A DNA stretch of 64,000 nt from the NCBI RefSeq assembly GCF_025685605.1, contig NZ_JAGTUT010000006.1:1-64000 (forward strand), in the 5' to 3' direction. Each line of letters opens with the position of its first letter. Positions within the stretch are counted from its first letter, which is position 1. The notes below the pieces were generated by a model. That model worked only from the letters and a program-made list of their open reading frames with translations. It was not told the origin of the DNA and did no database searches. This document shows positions 35,025-44,565 of the stretch, in pieces. Source of the stretch: Granulicella arctica. GTDB taxonomy: Bacteria > Acidobacteriota > Terriglobia > Terriglobales > Acidobacteriaceae. Made by a program: the position numbers and the translations under genes.

Positions 35025-35453
35025 CTAAATCTGATTCGCGAGTCGTGCCGTTCCTATCGAACGTTTGCGCTTCCAACGCAGGAATCGTTGGAAACTAAAG
35101 GTGACTGCGAAGAGCACTAGAGCTGTAGAGATATAGCCGCCAATAAATATGATGATCCATCCCCAATGATGCGAAGGGCTAACGGGGGGAAGTGAGCCTG
35201 GCGGCAAAACTACGATAGTACGCGGCCCTGAGACACCGCGACGATCAAACCAGTCAAGAGCTAACAACCCTGCTGCGTGCAGGACAGTCCATTGGAATGC
35301 GAGTATTTGGAGATACCATGGCATCTCCGTCGAGGAGCCGGGATCGAGAGCCAAGGCTCCGCATCGAAAGTTCGCTGCTTCTACCGCCAATGCAGCAAGC
35401 AAAATGAACGCTGCCTGCCACTTTTTCCCAAGCCGTGAAGCGGCTATGCTCAT
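35025..35453 (-). CDS. Membrane protein (142 aa)
   Basis: Hydrophobic segments AAFILLAALAVEAANF, YLQILAFQWTVLHAAGLLAL and WIIIFIGGYISTALVLFAVT. A basic C-terminal tail (RFLRWKRKRSIG) would face the cytoplasm. No family recognised. It is in line with the two genes downstream on the minus strand. Confidence 0.55.
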   Translation of the reverse strand: MSIAASRLGKKWQAAFILLAALAVEAANFRCGALALDPGSSTEMPWYLQILAFQWTVLHAAGLLALDWFDRRGVSGPRTIVVLPPGSLPPVSPSHHWGWIIIFIGGYISTALVLFAVTFSFQRFLRWKRKRSIGTARLANQI

Positions 35454-35605
35454 GCAACAAATCTAGCACTTAAGTTTCTGGCAACATCAGACATACGCTG
35501 GGGAACGTGACTTAGCTGCTGCCAACGAATACCTATAGAAATATCTGCCAGCGGTCTGTGGCAAAAGTTGCGATGCTTTAGCACTATTCGGGGTCACTAC
35601 ACCGG

Positions 35606-36400
35606 TTAACGTGGGGCTGGATGCGTCACCTGAATGCGGTAGCCCACCGGCGGATAGAAAAGTCTCAGATCAGGCTCCACGCGGTGAATGTCCGACAGCA
35701 TTATGCTGTCGTTGCTGTCACACAGACAAATGACTTCCTTCAGGTCAGGCGAATGCCAATTTTTACCTACGGTCGTTATTGGCTTTCCGGGCTGATTTGT
35801 GTAGGTGGTCGTCACACGTTGCCGTTCTACCGTATTCCGTCGATGTGGAGGGGCGGCAGCCGTTCGACCAGAGTGTCCGAATCGCCTTGCTTTGTTTCTC
35901 CTAGAGGTATTTGCTCCATGATCTTCGCCATCGTCAATCCCTCGGCGTACTTCAAGGTTTGTGGAGCGCAGGTTACATTTGCCACGTGCGAGACGTTGTC
36001 TGGCGGATCGGGCCGAGCCTCGCTCCAGTTGAAATTGCAATGCGAGACCGGATCGGAAACCAAAACGGTATAGATACCCACGGAGGAACCGTCTGACAAG
36101 CCCATACTGCCGCTCCTGAACTCGGACCGCGTGCGGCCAAGGCTATCCCGTAGCTGCGGGCTGCGCGTGACGGTTTCGATAACTTCGCCGTTAGCCAATT
36201 TTGACCTGCTGGTCTCAACGGAGACAGCAGTATACGGAAGTCCAGTGATCGGCCCAGGAGACTCATTTTTCTCGCCACCTTGATCGGCGGGGTACCAGCG
36301 TGCCGGAAACTTATCCGAAGGGTCGGGTGCTCTGTGCACATAATCATGCGGATCAAGAGAGTGGAAGTCTTGTGCTGCGGAGGTCCCTAGCGCAGCCGTA
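35606..36400 (-). pseudogene. Acidobacterial secreted protein, frameshifted and 5'-truncated
   Basis: The first part reads QDFHSLDPHDYVHRAPDPSD, GEVIETVTRSPQLRDSLGRT and TLKYAEGLTMAKIMEQIPLG, ending LPPLHIDG. The second part, in another frame from about 35840, reads RQRVTTTYTNQPGKPITTVG, NWHSPDLKEVI and HRVEPDLRLFYPPVGYRI. Together they match a common family of secreted acidobacterial proteins of unknown role. The signal peptide start is lost where the sequence meets a TonB-receptor fragment near 36405. One indel at about 35835 breaks the frame. Confidence 0.65.
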
Positions 36401-36411
36401 GTCAGCACACC

Positions 36412-36807
36412 TGGAACATCAGCCCGACCTACGATAAGAAGCGGCTCTCTATGCGGCTTGGCCTCTCGTATAACGCCGCGAACATCTTCGCGTACAACTA
36501 TAGCGACGGCAACGCCGGCCCGCTCGTCTTCAACCACAAGGGAGTTGTTCAACCCACCGGCGATACGGCGAGTGGCGGTGGGATTACCGGCCCCAATGGG
36601 GATCAATACCTTTACGCCCACCTCCAGACCGACCTGCAAGGAAGCTACCGTCTGGGTAAAGGTTTCACCGCAGTAGTCTATGGACTCAACCTGAACAATG
36701 AAGTCTTTGGCTTCTATCAGGGCAATACAGACTCGCCGATTCAGCGCGAGTTCTACAAGCCCACCTTTGGCGGCGGACTGCGCTGGTCGCCAACGCACGA
36801 GCACTAA
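36412..36807 (+). pseudogene. TonB-dependent receptor, barrel fragment (C-terminal part)
   Basis: The frame reads WNISPTYDKKRLSMRLGLSY, GPNGDQYLYAHLQTDLQGSY and LNLNNEVFGFYQGN, then FYKPTFGGGLRWSP. This is the last part of a TonB-receptor barrel of the type with one carboxypeptidase-regulatory domain. Plug and N-terminal barrel are absent. The break at about 36409 coincides with the truncated start of the opposing gene, so one recombination event cut both. Confidence 0.75.
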
Positions 36808-37062
36808 ACGCGAGGGTTTAAAGAAGCGCCGTATACGTAACAGTCACTTTAAGGCTGCCTGTACCTGTGGTGGTGATGGGCCGCTGTGACTGTCGCAATC
36901 TGATGCCTTATTAGAGATTGCCTATTGAAGTCGGTGCTCGCTTCCAGAATGAGCTTCGGAGCGCCATTCCTCGTGCCGTCAGTGGATAAAGATGATCTCG
37001 TTTGACCGAGTCTCTATCGCAGTCAACCACTGCCAATCAACTTTGACAGGCGGGCGAAATTG

Positions 37063-37788
37063 CTAAAACCAGGTTTTTTTCGAGTATTGGAAGTACCTAA
37101 TTCTAAATGCGGTAAATAGCGTTTTGCGCTCCGCACGGATGCGTTGTACCTGAATTGGAACAAGTACCAGGAGACCTAGAAGAAGCCATGACTTATCAAG
37201 ATAAATTACGAGACTTGCCAGACTCACACCGCGAAACAAGTAAATTGGGTTTTGTATTCTTGAATAAAGGCCATCGGTAACTAGCTGCCGTGCCTCTGTC
37301 ATTGGGGTAAAGCTCGAGCCGAGTTGCCAGCGCGCTATAGTCCAAAGGATTTGCGAGCAGGTCCATAGTGTGAGCGCAACCCATCGTAGTGGAGTCCACG
37401 GCAACTGCACGTTCCAAGCCGCTACAGCGACTGCCGCAATTGTGACCAGGATGACGGTGCGACGTTTAGAACGTCGCTTTCTTAGTTGCTTGCGCTTGTC
37501 ATCGAAAGCATCATCCTCACTTTGAGCGTTCACCAGCGCTGAGGATGCCTCGGCGTCGGACATCATTGCTTCAGTAGGCACTTCTTCCCAGTGCTCTCCA
37601 CAGTGCTCACAGAACCAGCAATTCCCTTCCCGCAACGCTTCCAGACTCATGGAATCAGTTCCACACGATCGACACGTTGGCGCGACGACCCTGCTGGATT
37701 CAAATTCAGCTACGATCCGTTGTGCATGTTCTGCTGAGATACCCTCCGCGATCAGTTTCGCGGCATGTTCGGCGTTGTCGAGCCCCAC
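37063..37788 (-). CDS. Zinc-ribbon protein fused to an isoprenylcysteine-methyltransferase-like membrane domain
   Basis: Residues 38-66 have two CxxC pairs (CRSCGTDS and CWFCEHCGEHW), a zinc ribbon. After an acidic and basic linker come four membrane segments (TVILVTIAAVAVAAWNVQLP, WVALTLWTCSQILWTIARWQ, FRGVSLASLVIYLD, WLLLGLLVLVPIQV). The motif GLYSRIQNPIYLFRGVS and the C-terminal RIRAERKTLFTAF are features of the ICMT/PEMT phospholipid-type methyltransferase fold. The usual RHP of the family is QNP here, so activity is uncertain. The zinc-ribbon fusion is not typical. Confidence 0.7.
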   Translation of the reverse strand: MGLDNAEHAAKLIAEGISAEHAQRIVAEFESSRVVAPTCRSCGTDSMSLEALREGNCWFCEHCGEHWEEVPTEAMMSDAEASSALVNAQSEDDAFDDKRKQLRKRRSKRRTVILVTIAAVAVAAWNVQLPWTPLRWVALTLWTCSQILWTIARWQLGSSFTPMTEARQLVTDGLYSRIQNPIYLFRGVSLASLVIYLDKSWLLLGLLVLVPIQVQRIRAERKTLFTAFRIRYFQYSKKTWF

Positions 37789-37839
37789 CGTGACTTGGAG
37801 CCGATGGGATGCCCTCTCCCTTGAACCGGCACTAGACTG

Positions 37840-39325
37840 GTTGCGATGTCCACACTAGCTTTATCGGCTCCGCCTCGTATCGCCAGCAGGACACCGCCGC
37901 TGTGGTCAATGCGGTTGGACCGAACGGTCCCATCGTACAGAACGTCCTTACCCCAAACCGCAACTCGCAGTACTCCATCCGGGTCACCAATGACCTGTCG
38001 CCGACGCATCAACTTTCCCTCGCCTATAACTTCGAGCACAGCAGCAGCGCCAACGCCGGCGTGGGCGGAATCGTTCTGCCGGAGGCAGGCTTTAATCTGC
38101 AATCGCGCGAGGATGACTTCATCATCAACGATCGCATCATCGTCTCACCGAACCTTATAAACCAGCTTCAGATTACGTTTGAAAAAGATGAAGACCTCAC
38201 GCGCAGCGTAAGCAGTGCGCCGTCCATCCAGGTGAGCGGCTCTTTTATCGGCGGGGGCGTGCAGGCCGCTACGAGTGGCAAACCTTTCTGCCGGACGATA
38301 ACAACTTCGCGCCACGCATTTCGCTTGCTTATGCGCCGGGCAAAAGCACGACGGTCGTCCGTGCGGGTGCCGGCATCTTCTATGATCGAACCGGCGGTGA
38401 TTTTCCGGGCACCGTAAAGGTCCATGATGGTGTCGTACTCCATTCGGTGCAGATTCAGAATCCCACCTTCCCTCTCGCGCAGGGCGTCAGCTACAGCGCT
38501 CTTCCAACCAACCTGGTGCGGTTCGATCCCCACGTGCGAACCCCTTACGCCATGCAGTACAGCTTCGGTGTGGAACGGCAACTGAGTCACTCCGTGACCG
38601 TCACGGCCGCATATCGCGGCCAGGTGCAGGCGAAGAGCTTTCGCTCGCGCGATGCGAATGCACCGATACTTCCAACGAATCCTGACCTTGCGGCGACTTA
38701 CTCGCGGCCGGACTCAAGCTACGGCGAGATTCAGCAGATCGAATCGGGCGGGCGCACGCTTCTCAACGCCTTCGATCTCTCGTATCGGGGCCGCGCGGGA
38801 CGCTGGTTTTCCGGACAGGCGCAATACACGTTCTCTCGCTTCGCCGGCAATACCGGCGGCATCAATGCATTCCCCCAGAACCAATATTTACCGAATGATG
38901 AGTGGGGCCGGGCCGACCAGGACCGGCGTCAACGCTTCAACCTGATTGGCAACATCAACCCGGACCACTGGCTATCTCTCGGGGTCAATGCCACACTGTA
39001 TTCAGGGCTGCCCTTCACGGCGACGACCGGCGACGATTTCTTCCACACAGGACTCGGCAACGCGCGACCAGCGGGGATAGGCCGGAACACATTTCAAGGA
39101 GGAGGTGTCGCTTCGCTCGACCTGATCTACAATCACGACTTCTTCCTGAGCAAGGAGAAAGGCGACAACGCCAGATTTCTGTCCGCGGGCGTCTCGGGAT
39201 TCAACGTACTCAACCGCACGAACTATACCAGCTATATCGGCACACTCAGCTCGTCGTGCTTCGGTGAACCCACCGCCGCTCTGGCTACCCGGCAGATCCA
39301 GTTCTCTCTGGGCTACAGGTTCTAA
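37840..39325 (+). pseudogene. Oar-like TonB receptor, barrel fragment with internal deletion
   Basis: The first frame (DVHTSFIGSASYRQ, LSPTHQLSLAYNFEHSSSAN, NDRIIVSPNLINQL) stops matching at GSFIGGGVQA near 38265. It resumes in another frame as YEWQTFLPDDNNFAPRISLA and GAGIFYDRTGGDFPG, then VRTPYAMQYSFGVERQLSHS, to the barrel end QIQFSLGYRF. The N-terminal domain and plug are missing, and about one third of the barrel is deleted at the junction. It is a relic. The C-terminal 290 residues remain open from 38447. Confidence 0.8.
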
Positions 39326-39392
39326 GGCTGCTTCTGTTATTCAGGGCGGGGGGGGATTCTTGCAGATCGATGCCGTCACTTCGCAAAGCAAA

Positions 39393-39440
39393 TCGTCTAC
39401 AAGACACATTGTCTACAAGACATCTCGCCTACCAGACACA
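39393..39440 (+). repeat. Three tandem 16-bp repeats before the VWFA gene
   Basis: TCGTCTACAAGACACA, TTGTCTACAAGACATC and TCGCCTACCAGACACA lie end to end, 15 bases before the start codon. Each holds the dyad GTCTnnnAGAC or a near form. GTCTAC/GTAGAC-type sites recall BlaI/MecI-family operators. It is likely an operator that covers the ribosome-binding or promoter region. Confidence 0.55.
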
Positions 39441-39455
39441 CAGGGGAACTCACGA

Positions 39456-40421
39456 GTGGAACACTTTCGTCCTTGGTTGCGAAAGACGCTGTTGATTGCT
39501 TCATTGGTGCAGTTTTCGTTCGCACAGGCTGTTACTCCTGCTCCAGAGGCCGCAGGATCTTCACCGACGTACCTGCTGCACCAGAATGTTGAAGAGGTGC
39601 TGCTCTACTGCACGGTGCTTGACCATCAGGGCAACCTTGTCACCGACCTCGAGCGCTCCGCATTCAAGGTGGCCGAAGACAAGGCGTCTGTCGCCATCAC
39701 CCACTTCGACCACAGGGATGTCCCGGTCTCACTCGCGCTGGTTCTCGACGGCTCGGGTTCCATGAAGGAGAAGCGTTCGGCTGTGCAGGCGGCTGCCGTC
39801 GATCTCATCAAGGCGTCGAACCCCGACGACGAGACCTCCGTGACGAACTTCGCCGACACAAGCTACCTCGACCAGGACTTCACAAGCGATCTACCTCGAT
39901 TGCAGTCGGCTTTAGGGCAGAGCAAAACGGTCTCCGGTGGAACCGCGTTGTTCGATACCGTCATCTCGGCGGCAAACCACCTGGCCGAAGCCTCACACCG
40001 GAACAAAGAGGTCATCGTGGTGGTGACGGACGGACGGGACAACGCTTCTGCCGCCGACCTTTCCTCCGCGATCCGTCGTGTGCAGACTGCGAACGGCCCG
40101 GTCATCTACAGCATCGGCCTGCTGTACGACCTGCCGGGCTCGGACGCACGGCGGGCGCGTCATGATCTGCAGGCCCTTTCGGACGAGACCGGCGGCATCG
40201 CCTTCTTTCCTGCCTCGGTGCAGGAGGTCGACAGGATCGCCGCCGAGGTCTCAAAGGATATTCGCAACCAATACACCATCGGCTACCGGCCTCCGTCCAA
40301 CACATCGAGTGATGGATATCGGACGATCGCCGTGCAGGCGGCTTCCTCAAGCCACCGCGACCTGGTCGTCCGGACACGTAAGGGATACCTTCGCACAAAG
40401 GCTTCCACCTCCAACAACTAG
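39456..40421 (+). CDS. VWFA-related secreted protein (acidobacterial family)
   Basis: The GTG at 39456 with GGGGA before it gives a signal peptide (LRKTLLIASLVQFSFAQA). After a short beta domain (VEEVLLYCTVLDHQGNLVTD) comes a von Willebrand A domain with a near-MIDAS motif LVLDGSGSMKE, threonine-type site SGGTALFDT and VVVTDGRDN. It closes with IRNQYTIGYRPPSNTSSDG, a hallmark of the acidobacterial VWFA-related domain family. The role is probably protein-protein binding at the cell surface. It is followed 60 bases later by another secreted protein gene. Confidence 0.9.
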   Translation: MEHFRPWLRKTLLIASLVQFSFAQAVTPAPEAAGSSPTYLLHQNVEEVLLYCTVLDHQGNLVTDLERSAFKVAEDKASVAITHFDHRDVPVSLALVLDGSGSMKEKRSAVQAAAVDLIKASNPDDETSVTNFADTSYLDQDFTSDLPRLQSALGQSKTVSGGTALFDTVISAANHLAEASHRNKEVIVVVTDGRDNASAADLSSAIRRVQTANGPVIYSIGLLYDLPGSDARRARHDLQALSDETGGIAFFPASVQEVDRIAAEVSKDIRNQYTIGYRPPSNTSSDGYRTIAVQAASSSHRDLVVRTRKGYLRTKASTSNN

Positions 40422-40480
40422 CTCCAGTCAGCAAGTGTGTCAGTATCGAGAACAACCAGAGTTGTCAGGTCAAGGAGCTT

Positions 40481-41782
40481 ATGCAGAGATCGTACGGAGC
40501 TATTTTCGCGGGCGGCATCTTCACAGTCGCGGCTTGCTCCATGCCGGCGCAGCAGGCGACACTGCCACCCGGCACCGCACTGCGCATCGAATTGGACCAT
40601 AGTCTTCGGAGCCATAGGGGAGCGTCTGTCCGAGGGCATCTTACCGAACCGCTCTACCTTGTGGATCACCAGCTCATTCCCGCTAATTCGCTTGTGTCTG
40701 GAAAGATTGGCGGCACGCATCCCGGCTCCCGGCAGGAGCATGTACAACGCCTGCTCGCCGCTGATTTTACGCCGCCCAGGGTGCCGGACATCGTCTTCAG
40801 CTCCATTACGGTGCCTGCACAGGGCAGCGTGGCGGCTTACACCATCCCGATCGATGCGCCGGCCGTGCGGACCGATGCGAGCGTGCTTACACTCGGCACG
40901 AAGACTAAGAAGCAATCCATCAAGGAGCGGATCGGCGCGGCGTTCCGCAAGAGCAAGCAGGATGTCAGCGAGGGTGTGAAGGATCGCCATTACAGTGAAA
41001 TTGTTGAAAAGTGGGCAATCGGCCAGTTGCCGTATCACCCAGAAATCCTCTGGAGAAAGACGAGGTACAACGCCGACCTTGCGACGCCGGCGATCGCACA
41101 AGATACCTCACAACCTGAGCTGCCGCTTGAGGACCTTCACGGACGCCTGCCACAGGGTGCGCTGCACGCTCGTCTCACCTCGCCGCTCACCTCGGAGACG
41201 GCACGGCGCGACGACCCGGTCGAAGCCATCATCACCAGGCCGCTGCTCTCGGCTGACGGCTCCCGGCTATTGGTGCCGGAAGGAACGCATCTGCACGGCA
41301 AGGTCGTGCAGACCAAGGCCGCGCGCCGCTTCGGGCACAATGGCGACCTGCGCTTCGCCTTTCGCAACCTTGATCTTCCGACAGCAGACGGACCTACGCA
41401 ACTTACCGAGATTCACGGCCGGCTCTCCGCAGCCGAGACGGCTCCCGGCCAGCATGTCACCATCGACGAGGAAGGTGAGGTCAAAGCAAGCGATGGCCCC
41501 GCCAAGTACGCTGAACCGCTGCTCCTGGGTGTCCTTGCAGCCGCAGCCGGGCCGGACGATGAGCATCCAGGCACACCCCGTCCAGGCGCCGCAACCGTCT
41601 CTTCCAACGGCTTCGGTCTGATCGCCCGCGTTGTCTCGCTCAGTACGAGAAACACCAGCGTCATTCAAGGCTTTGCCTACTACTCCCTCGCCAAGTCTGT
41701 TTATTTTCACTTTATCGCCAAAGGGCATGACACGACCTTTCCGCACGATACCGAGATTGAGGTGACGCTGTCGGAACGATGA
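40481..41782 (+). CDS. Secreted protein of unknown function (433 aa)
   Basis: Begins with a hydrophobic signal containing FTVAACSMPAQQA, so it may be a lipoprotein (Cys19) or a cleaved signal. Two similar beta modules are present: LPPGTALRIELDHSLRSHRG ... LIPANSLVSGKIGG, and LPQGALHARLTSPLTSETAR ... LVPEGTHLHGKVVQTKAARR. They resemble the repeated SAF/TrbI-like beta domains of acidobacterial secreted proteins. The C-terminal IQGFAYYSLAKSVYFHFIAK is hydrophobic. It follows the VWFA gene closely and is probably in the same operon. Confidence 0.7.
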   Translation: MQRSYGAIFAGGIFTVAACSMPAQQATLPPGTALRIELDHSLRSHRGASVRGHLTEPLYLVDHQLIPANSLVSGKIGGTHPGSRQEHVQRLLAADFTPPRVPDIVFSSITVPAQGSVAAYTIPIDAPAVRTDASVLTLGTKTKKQSIKERIGAAFRKSKQDVSEGVKDRHYSEIVEKWAIGQLPYHPEILWRKTRYNADLATPAIAQDTSQPELPLEDLHGRLPQGALHARLTSPLTSETARRDDPVEAIITRPLLSADGSRLLVPEGTHLHGKVVQTKAARRFGHNGDLRFAFRNLDLPTADGPTQLTEIHGRLSAAETAPGQHVTIDEEGEVKASDGPAKYAEPLLLGVLAAAAGPDDEHPGTPRPGAATVSSNGFGLIARVVSLSTRNTSVIQGFAYYSLAKSVYFHFIAKGHDTTFPHDTEIEVTLSER

Positions 41783-41795
41783 GGATTTGCGTCTT

Positions 41796-42188
41796 TTACG
41801 AGTGCTGGAAGAGCCATTCGAGATCAGGAATCTTCTCAGAGACCTCTTTGCGGAGAGCTTCCGCCTGACGAGCGGCGTCTGCTTCGCTTGTGGCTGAGGT
41901 CGCTGGAATCTCCATCACGAGAATGCCAATCGGGCGGCTCTTCGTATCGAACATCAGCATCTTCATGTTGTAGAAAGCGCCGTCCGTATTGAGCGGGCCG
42001 TAGGTCTTGCCATCTTTAGTAGCCGCGAAGTCGCCGATGGAGGTATGGATGCCGATTCTGCTTGCGTTCCCATTCGCAATGAGAATCATCTCCTTCTGAC
42101 GCGGCGGGATGACGTGAAGTCCTATCCTGGGGTCCCGGCAGAATTCGGAGATAGGGCACGATAATCTCGGCAGGCTCATTGAGAACAA
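41796..42188 (-). CDS. Hypothetical protein, probably 5'-truncated (130 aa)
   Basis: The part from about residue 25 (GLHVIPPRQKEMILIANGNA, RIGIHTSIGDFAATKDGKTY, FDTKSRPIGILVMEIPATSA) looks like a real conserved domain with a PAS/cache-like strand pattern. The first 24 residues look like junk read through a junction. The true start is thus probably lost. No function can be given. Confidence 0.5.
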   Translation of the reverse strand: MFSMSLPRLSCPISEFCRDPRIGLHVIPPRQKEMILIANGNASRIGIHTSIGDFAATKDGKTYGPLNTDGAFYNMKMLMFDTKSRPIGILVMEIPATSATSEADAARQAEALRKEVSEKIPDLEWLFQHS

Positions 42189-42311
42189 AGGGTTTAGCTC
42201 AGCACTGGTACTTTACATCAAGGCTCGCGTGACGTGACTGTATGTTGTTGATTTCATTGGCAGACTCTGCCACTAACGTGCTTTACTTTCCGAATTCTGA
42301 CGGGCCCCCTG

Positions 42312-42349
42312 CTTAGCGTACATAAATTACCCTTTCTTGAACTGTCCCC
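42312..42349 (-). repeat. Diverged Tn3 terminal repeat (34 of 38 bases match)
   Basis: Same orientation as the right end at 16175-16212, differing at four positions. It marks the end of a second, lost Tn3-family element. No partner end or target duplication is seen. Confidence 0.75.
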
Positions 42350-42563
42350 TATGTACGAAAGCCGCAACTCAAATATGTTCCGGGAGACGATAGGCCTTTG
42401 ACGCACGATGCTTACAGGGCATCCACGTCCAATACCGTCCAGGTACCGGCACCTTCGGCAACCAAGACACTGGTCACCAAGAAGGGGGCCGTCAACTAAG
42501 CTGATCACAAACAGCACTAACTAACCGGCCCAACAACAAAGCTCCTCCCATCGAAAACAGTCT
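42350..42563. other. Gene scrap and hairpin
   Basis: A short plus-strand frame ending at 42499 reads STSNTVQVPAPSATKTLVTK and stops with TAA, resembling the tail of a secreted protein cut by the Tn3 end. A perfect 10-bp stem GCTCCTCCCA/TGGGAGGAGC (42541-42550, 42565-42574) follows and may terminate it. Confidence 0.4.
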
Positions 42564-42632
42564 GTGGGAGGAGCCTTGCATCTAAAGAGAGATAAAGCGG
42601 TGCGACGAACGGTGTCCTCTGAGGTTGAAACG

Positions 42633-42902
42633 ATGAGCAGAAGAATGGATGAAGCCCTCGTTCTGCGAGTGCAAGAACATCTTCACCGTAAGCTGGCAGA
42701 AGAGTTTCCTGGGACGATCAATGTTGCTGCGCTCTTCCTGGAATGTCCTGTAGGGATCGAACTCTGGATGGAACACTGCACACGGAAACCCAATGCTTCT
42801 CTTCTCGCACCCCTCAGTGCCGAAGACGATCCGGACGCCCATGGGGACTCGGTCAAGTTTTGGAACCATGTCAATGAGTGTGCGGAGTGCAACCCGGTAT
42901 AG
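42633..42902 (+). CDS. Small hypothetical protein (89 aa)
   Basis: The ATG at 42633 follows GAGG with eight bases between. The text MSRRMDEALVLRVQEHLHRK ends with HVNECAECNPV, a cysteine pair that could bind metal. No known family. The longer frame from 42564 begins inside the hairpin and is less likely. Confidence 0.5.
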   Translation: MSRRMDEALVLRVQEHLHRKLAEEFPGTINVAALFLECPVGIELWMEHCTRKPNASLLAPLSAEDDPDAHGDSVKFWNHVNECAECNPV

Positions 42903-42946
42903 CCACATGTTGCCTTTCGACAACGATGGACACCCTTACTGCACCG

Positions 42947-43285
42947 TTATTTAGTATTGATGGCGGCTAGTCCCAGCACTGTATGAATCTGCTGGTAAGC
43001 GTTTCGATTGTCTCTCATGGCGCCTCTGGATACATCGCAGGGAATGTGCTGGTTCTGCAACTTTTTCGCGAAGTAGACATGCCGATGTCCATTCGAACAA
43101 CGGAACACGCCATAAGAAGGAATGCTGCTCATCGATCCGAATTCAGGATCTCCATGTTTACCGAAGACATAGGTCGTCTGGCAGGTTCTGCATCGAATTC
43201 CCCAACATGGACAATCTGAATGGAGCAAACAGCACGGATAGGAGAACTCGATCGGAGAAGCAACAGCCATTTCACTTGGATGCAA
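42947..43285 (-). CDS. Hypothetical cysteine/histidine-rich protein (112 aa)
   Basis: The protein contains a probable zinc site (CPCWGIRCRTCQTTYVFGKH and CSNGHRHVYFAKKL). It is free of membrane segments and has no catalytic motif I know. It lies on the minus strand some 220 bases downstream of another zinc-ribbon gene. Confidence 0.5.
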   Translation of the reverse strand: MHPSEMAVASPIEFSYPCCLLHSDCPCWGIRCRTCQTTYVFGKHGDPEFGSMSSIPSYGVFRCSNGHRHVYFAKKLQNQHIPCDVSRGAMRDNRNAYQQIHTVLGLAAINTK

Positions 43286-43507
43286 TTCGATGTCTCGTAG
43301 GCAGCGTTTGAAGACAACACGTTCCTCTGCTTTGCCGTGCCCAGAAGGATTGCTCTTGATCTTAAGAACTGAAGCTGATCCACGAATACATGGGTGTGCG
43401 GAGTTGGCAGAGAGTCAAACCAGGCACTGCAATTGTTCTCACCGCACGAAGCCTTTCGATTCGAAAGCGAAGGGGAACAAAGACTTCTCTTGGTTAGGCT
43501 ACTGCTT

Positions 43508-43684
43508 CTATGAGCGGTGTCGGGTGCGGAAGTGGCTGCTACAGTTGGCGCAGCGATACGGCCAATACCCGGCAAGGTTCCAGAATCGATCGATGCCATG
43601 ACGGTGCACGCGGACTGCGCTCTGGTTTTTACACTTTGGACAAATCACGGGTTCGCGATCCACAATCTTCGATGATTTCCGCAT
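43508..43684 (-). CDS. Short zinc-ribbon protein (58 aa)
   Basis: Reading from ATG 43684: MRKSSKIVDREPVICPKCKN, then VRVHRHGIDRFWNLAGYWPY and RCANCSSHFRTRHRS. Two CxxC pairs flank a basic helix, a form common among short acidobacterial proteins. Length and composition are intact. Probably binds nucleic acid or acts as a regulator; not shown. Confidence 0.65.
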   Translation of the reverse strand: MRKSSKIVDREPVICPKCKNQSAVRVHRHGIDRFWNLAGYWPYRCANCSSHFRTRHRS

Positions 43685-43756
43685 AGGCGATAGTAGCAGC
43701 GTTGCTGCAGTGAAATCCGTTCTGCTTACCTGCTCTCGTCCCCCTTTACTTCGTCC

Positions 43757-43812
43757 GCCGAGACGGCGCTTTGCTCAATACGACCGAAGTTGCCGAAAGA
43801 CTCTGCGGGAAA
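43757..43812 (+). repeat. Dispersed repeat, moderate copy
   Basis: CCGAGACGGCGCTTTG followed by CGAAGTTGCCGAAAGACTCT and GCGGGAA. Same block order as the strong copies, with a shorter middle. Confidence 0.45.
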
Positions 43813-44230
43813 GAGATACCGGCGACGTGCTTGAGCGGGCCTGCTACACCAAATTGCGCTAAATGATGGTCAATGTGTTTTGTACTGAATCGCCCATTGA
43901 TGCGGTTTGAGCGGCTCAAAGAAAGGATGTCGCGAGAAGCTCTTTCAATGCCTCTGGTGTGAATGTGCTGGCAGCGAGTACCACCTCCACTTCGTGAGGT
44001 CCTTCAGCCTCCGCGCCGCTTCTAGTGGGCGATAGACATCGATAAGAAAAAACGAAAGTCGGCAAGAGCATACAGAAACGGGCTACTGGATTTGGAATAA
44101 CTTTAGTATGAAGCCGATTGCGAATTGGATAGGCTCATCCCTCTCATGGCTGACTCTCAACCTCTTTTGGAAAGGCTTGACTCATTAGAAACGACTTCCG
44201 CGCAATTCGTTGGTTTATGGCATGCCAGCT
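43813..44230. other. No convincing gene
   Basis: Short frames only. I see no start signals or family motifs in this stretch. Confidence 0.4.
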
Positions 44231-44521
44231 TTAACGTTGTTTCTGCGCTACAGCGGCTTTTCTCAATGCAAATCCGCTTGAGGACGGACGCACTGCCAGG
44301 TAGACGAAAGCAGCCACGATGATCGCCAGCATGAAGAAGAATAGGAAAGGGTTACAGCGAATGCTGTGTGTCCCTGAAGGACTCTTCTTGAGGATCGGCT
44401 TACCTGGTTGCATCATCATCAGATGCGAGGGTGCTTTATTGGGTTTTCGAGGCAAATGACCGAATTGTTGAGGTGTCCAGTACGCAGTGCCTAGCGTTGC
44501 GTTTGTGAGCAAGAACTTCAA
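44231..44521 (-). CDS. Small single-pass membrane protein
   Basis: One strong hydrophobic segment (PFLFFFMLAIIVAAFVYLAV) with a polar N-terminal part. The start may be 44521 or one of the internal methionines of MMMQPGKPILKK. Unknown function. Confidence 0.4.
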   Translation of the reverse strand: MKFLLTNATLGTAYWTPQQFGHLPRKPNKAPSHLMMMQPGKPILKKSPSGTHSIRCNPFLFFFMLAIIVAAFVYLAVRPSSSGFALRKAAVAQKQR

Positions 44522-44565
44522 TGTCGTCTTCGGAGTCTTTGACGATCTCGGCTTAATCTAAGGTT

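Noticed and set aside
36401-36804. N-terminal extension of the minus frame across the TonB fragment
   Set aside because: This part is antisense to a recognisable receptor barrel; the real secreted gene starts after it.
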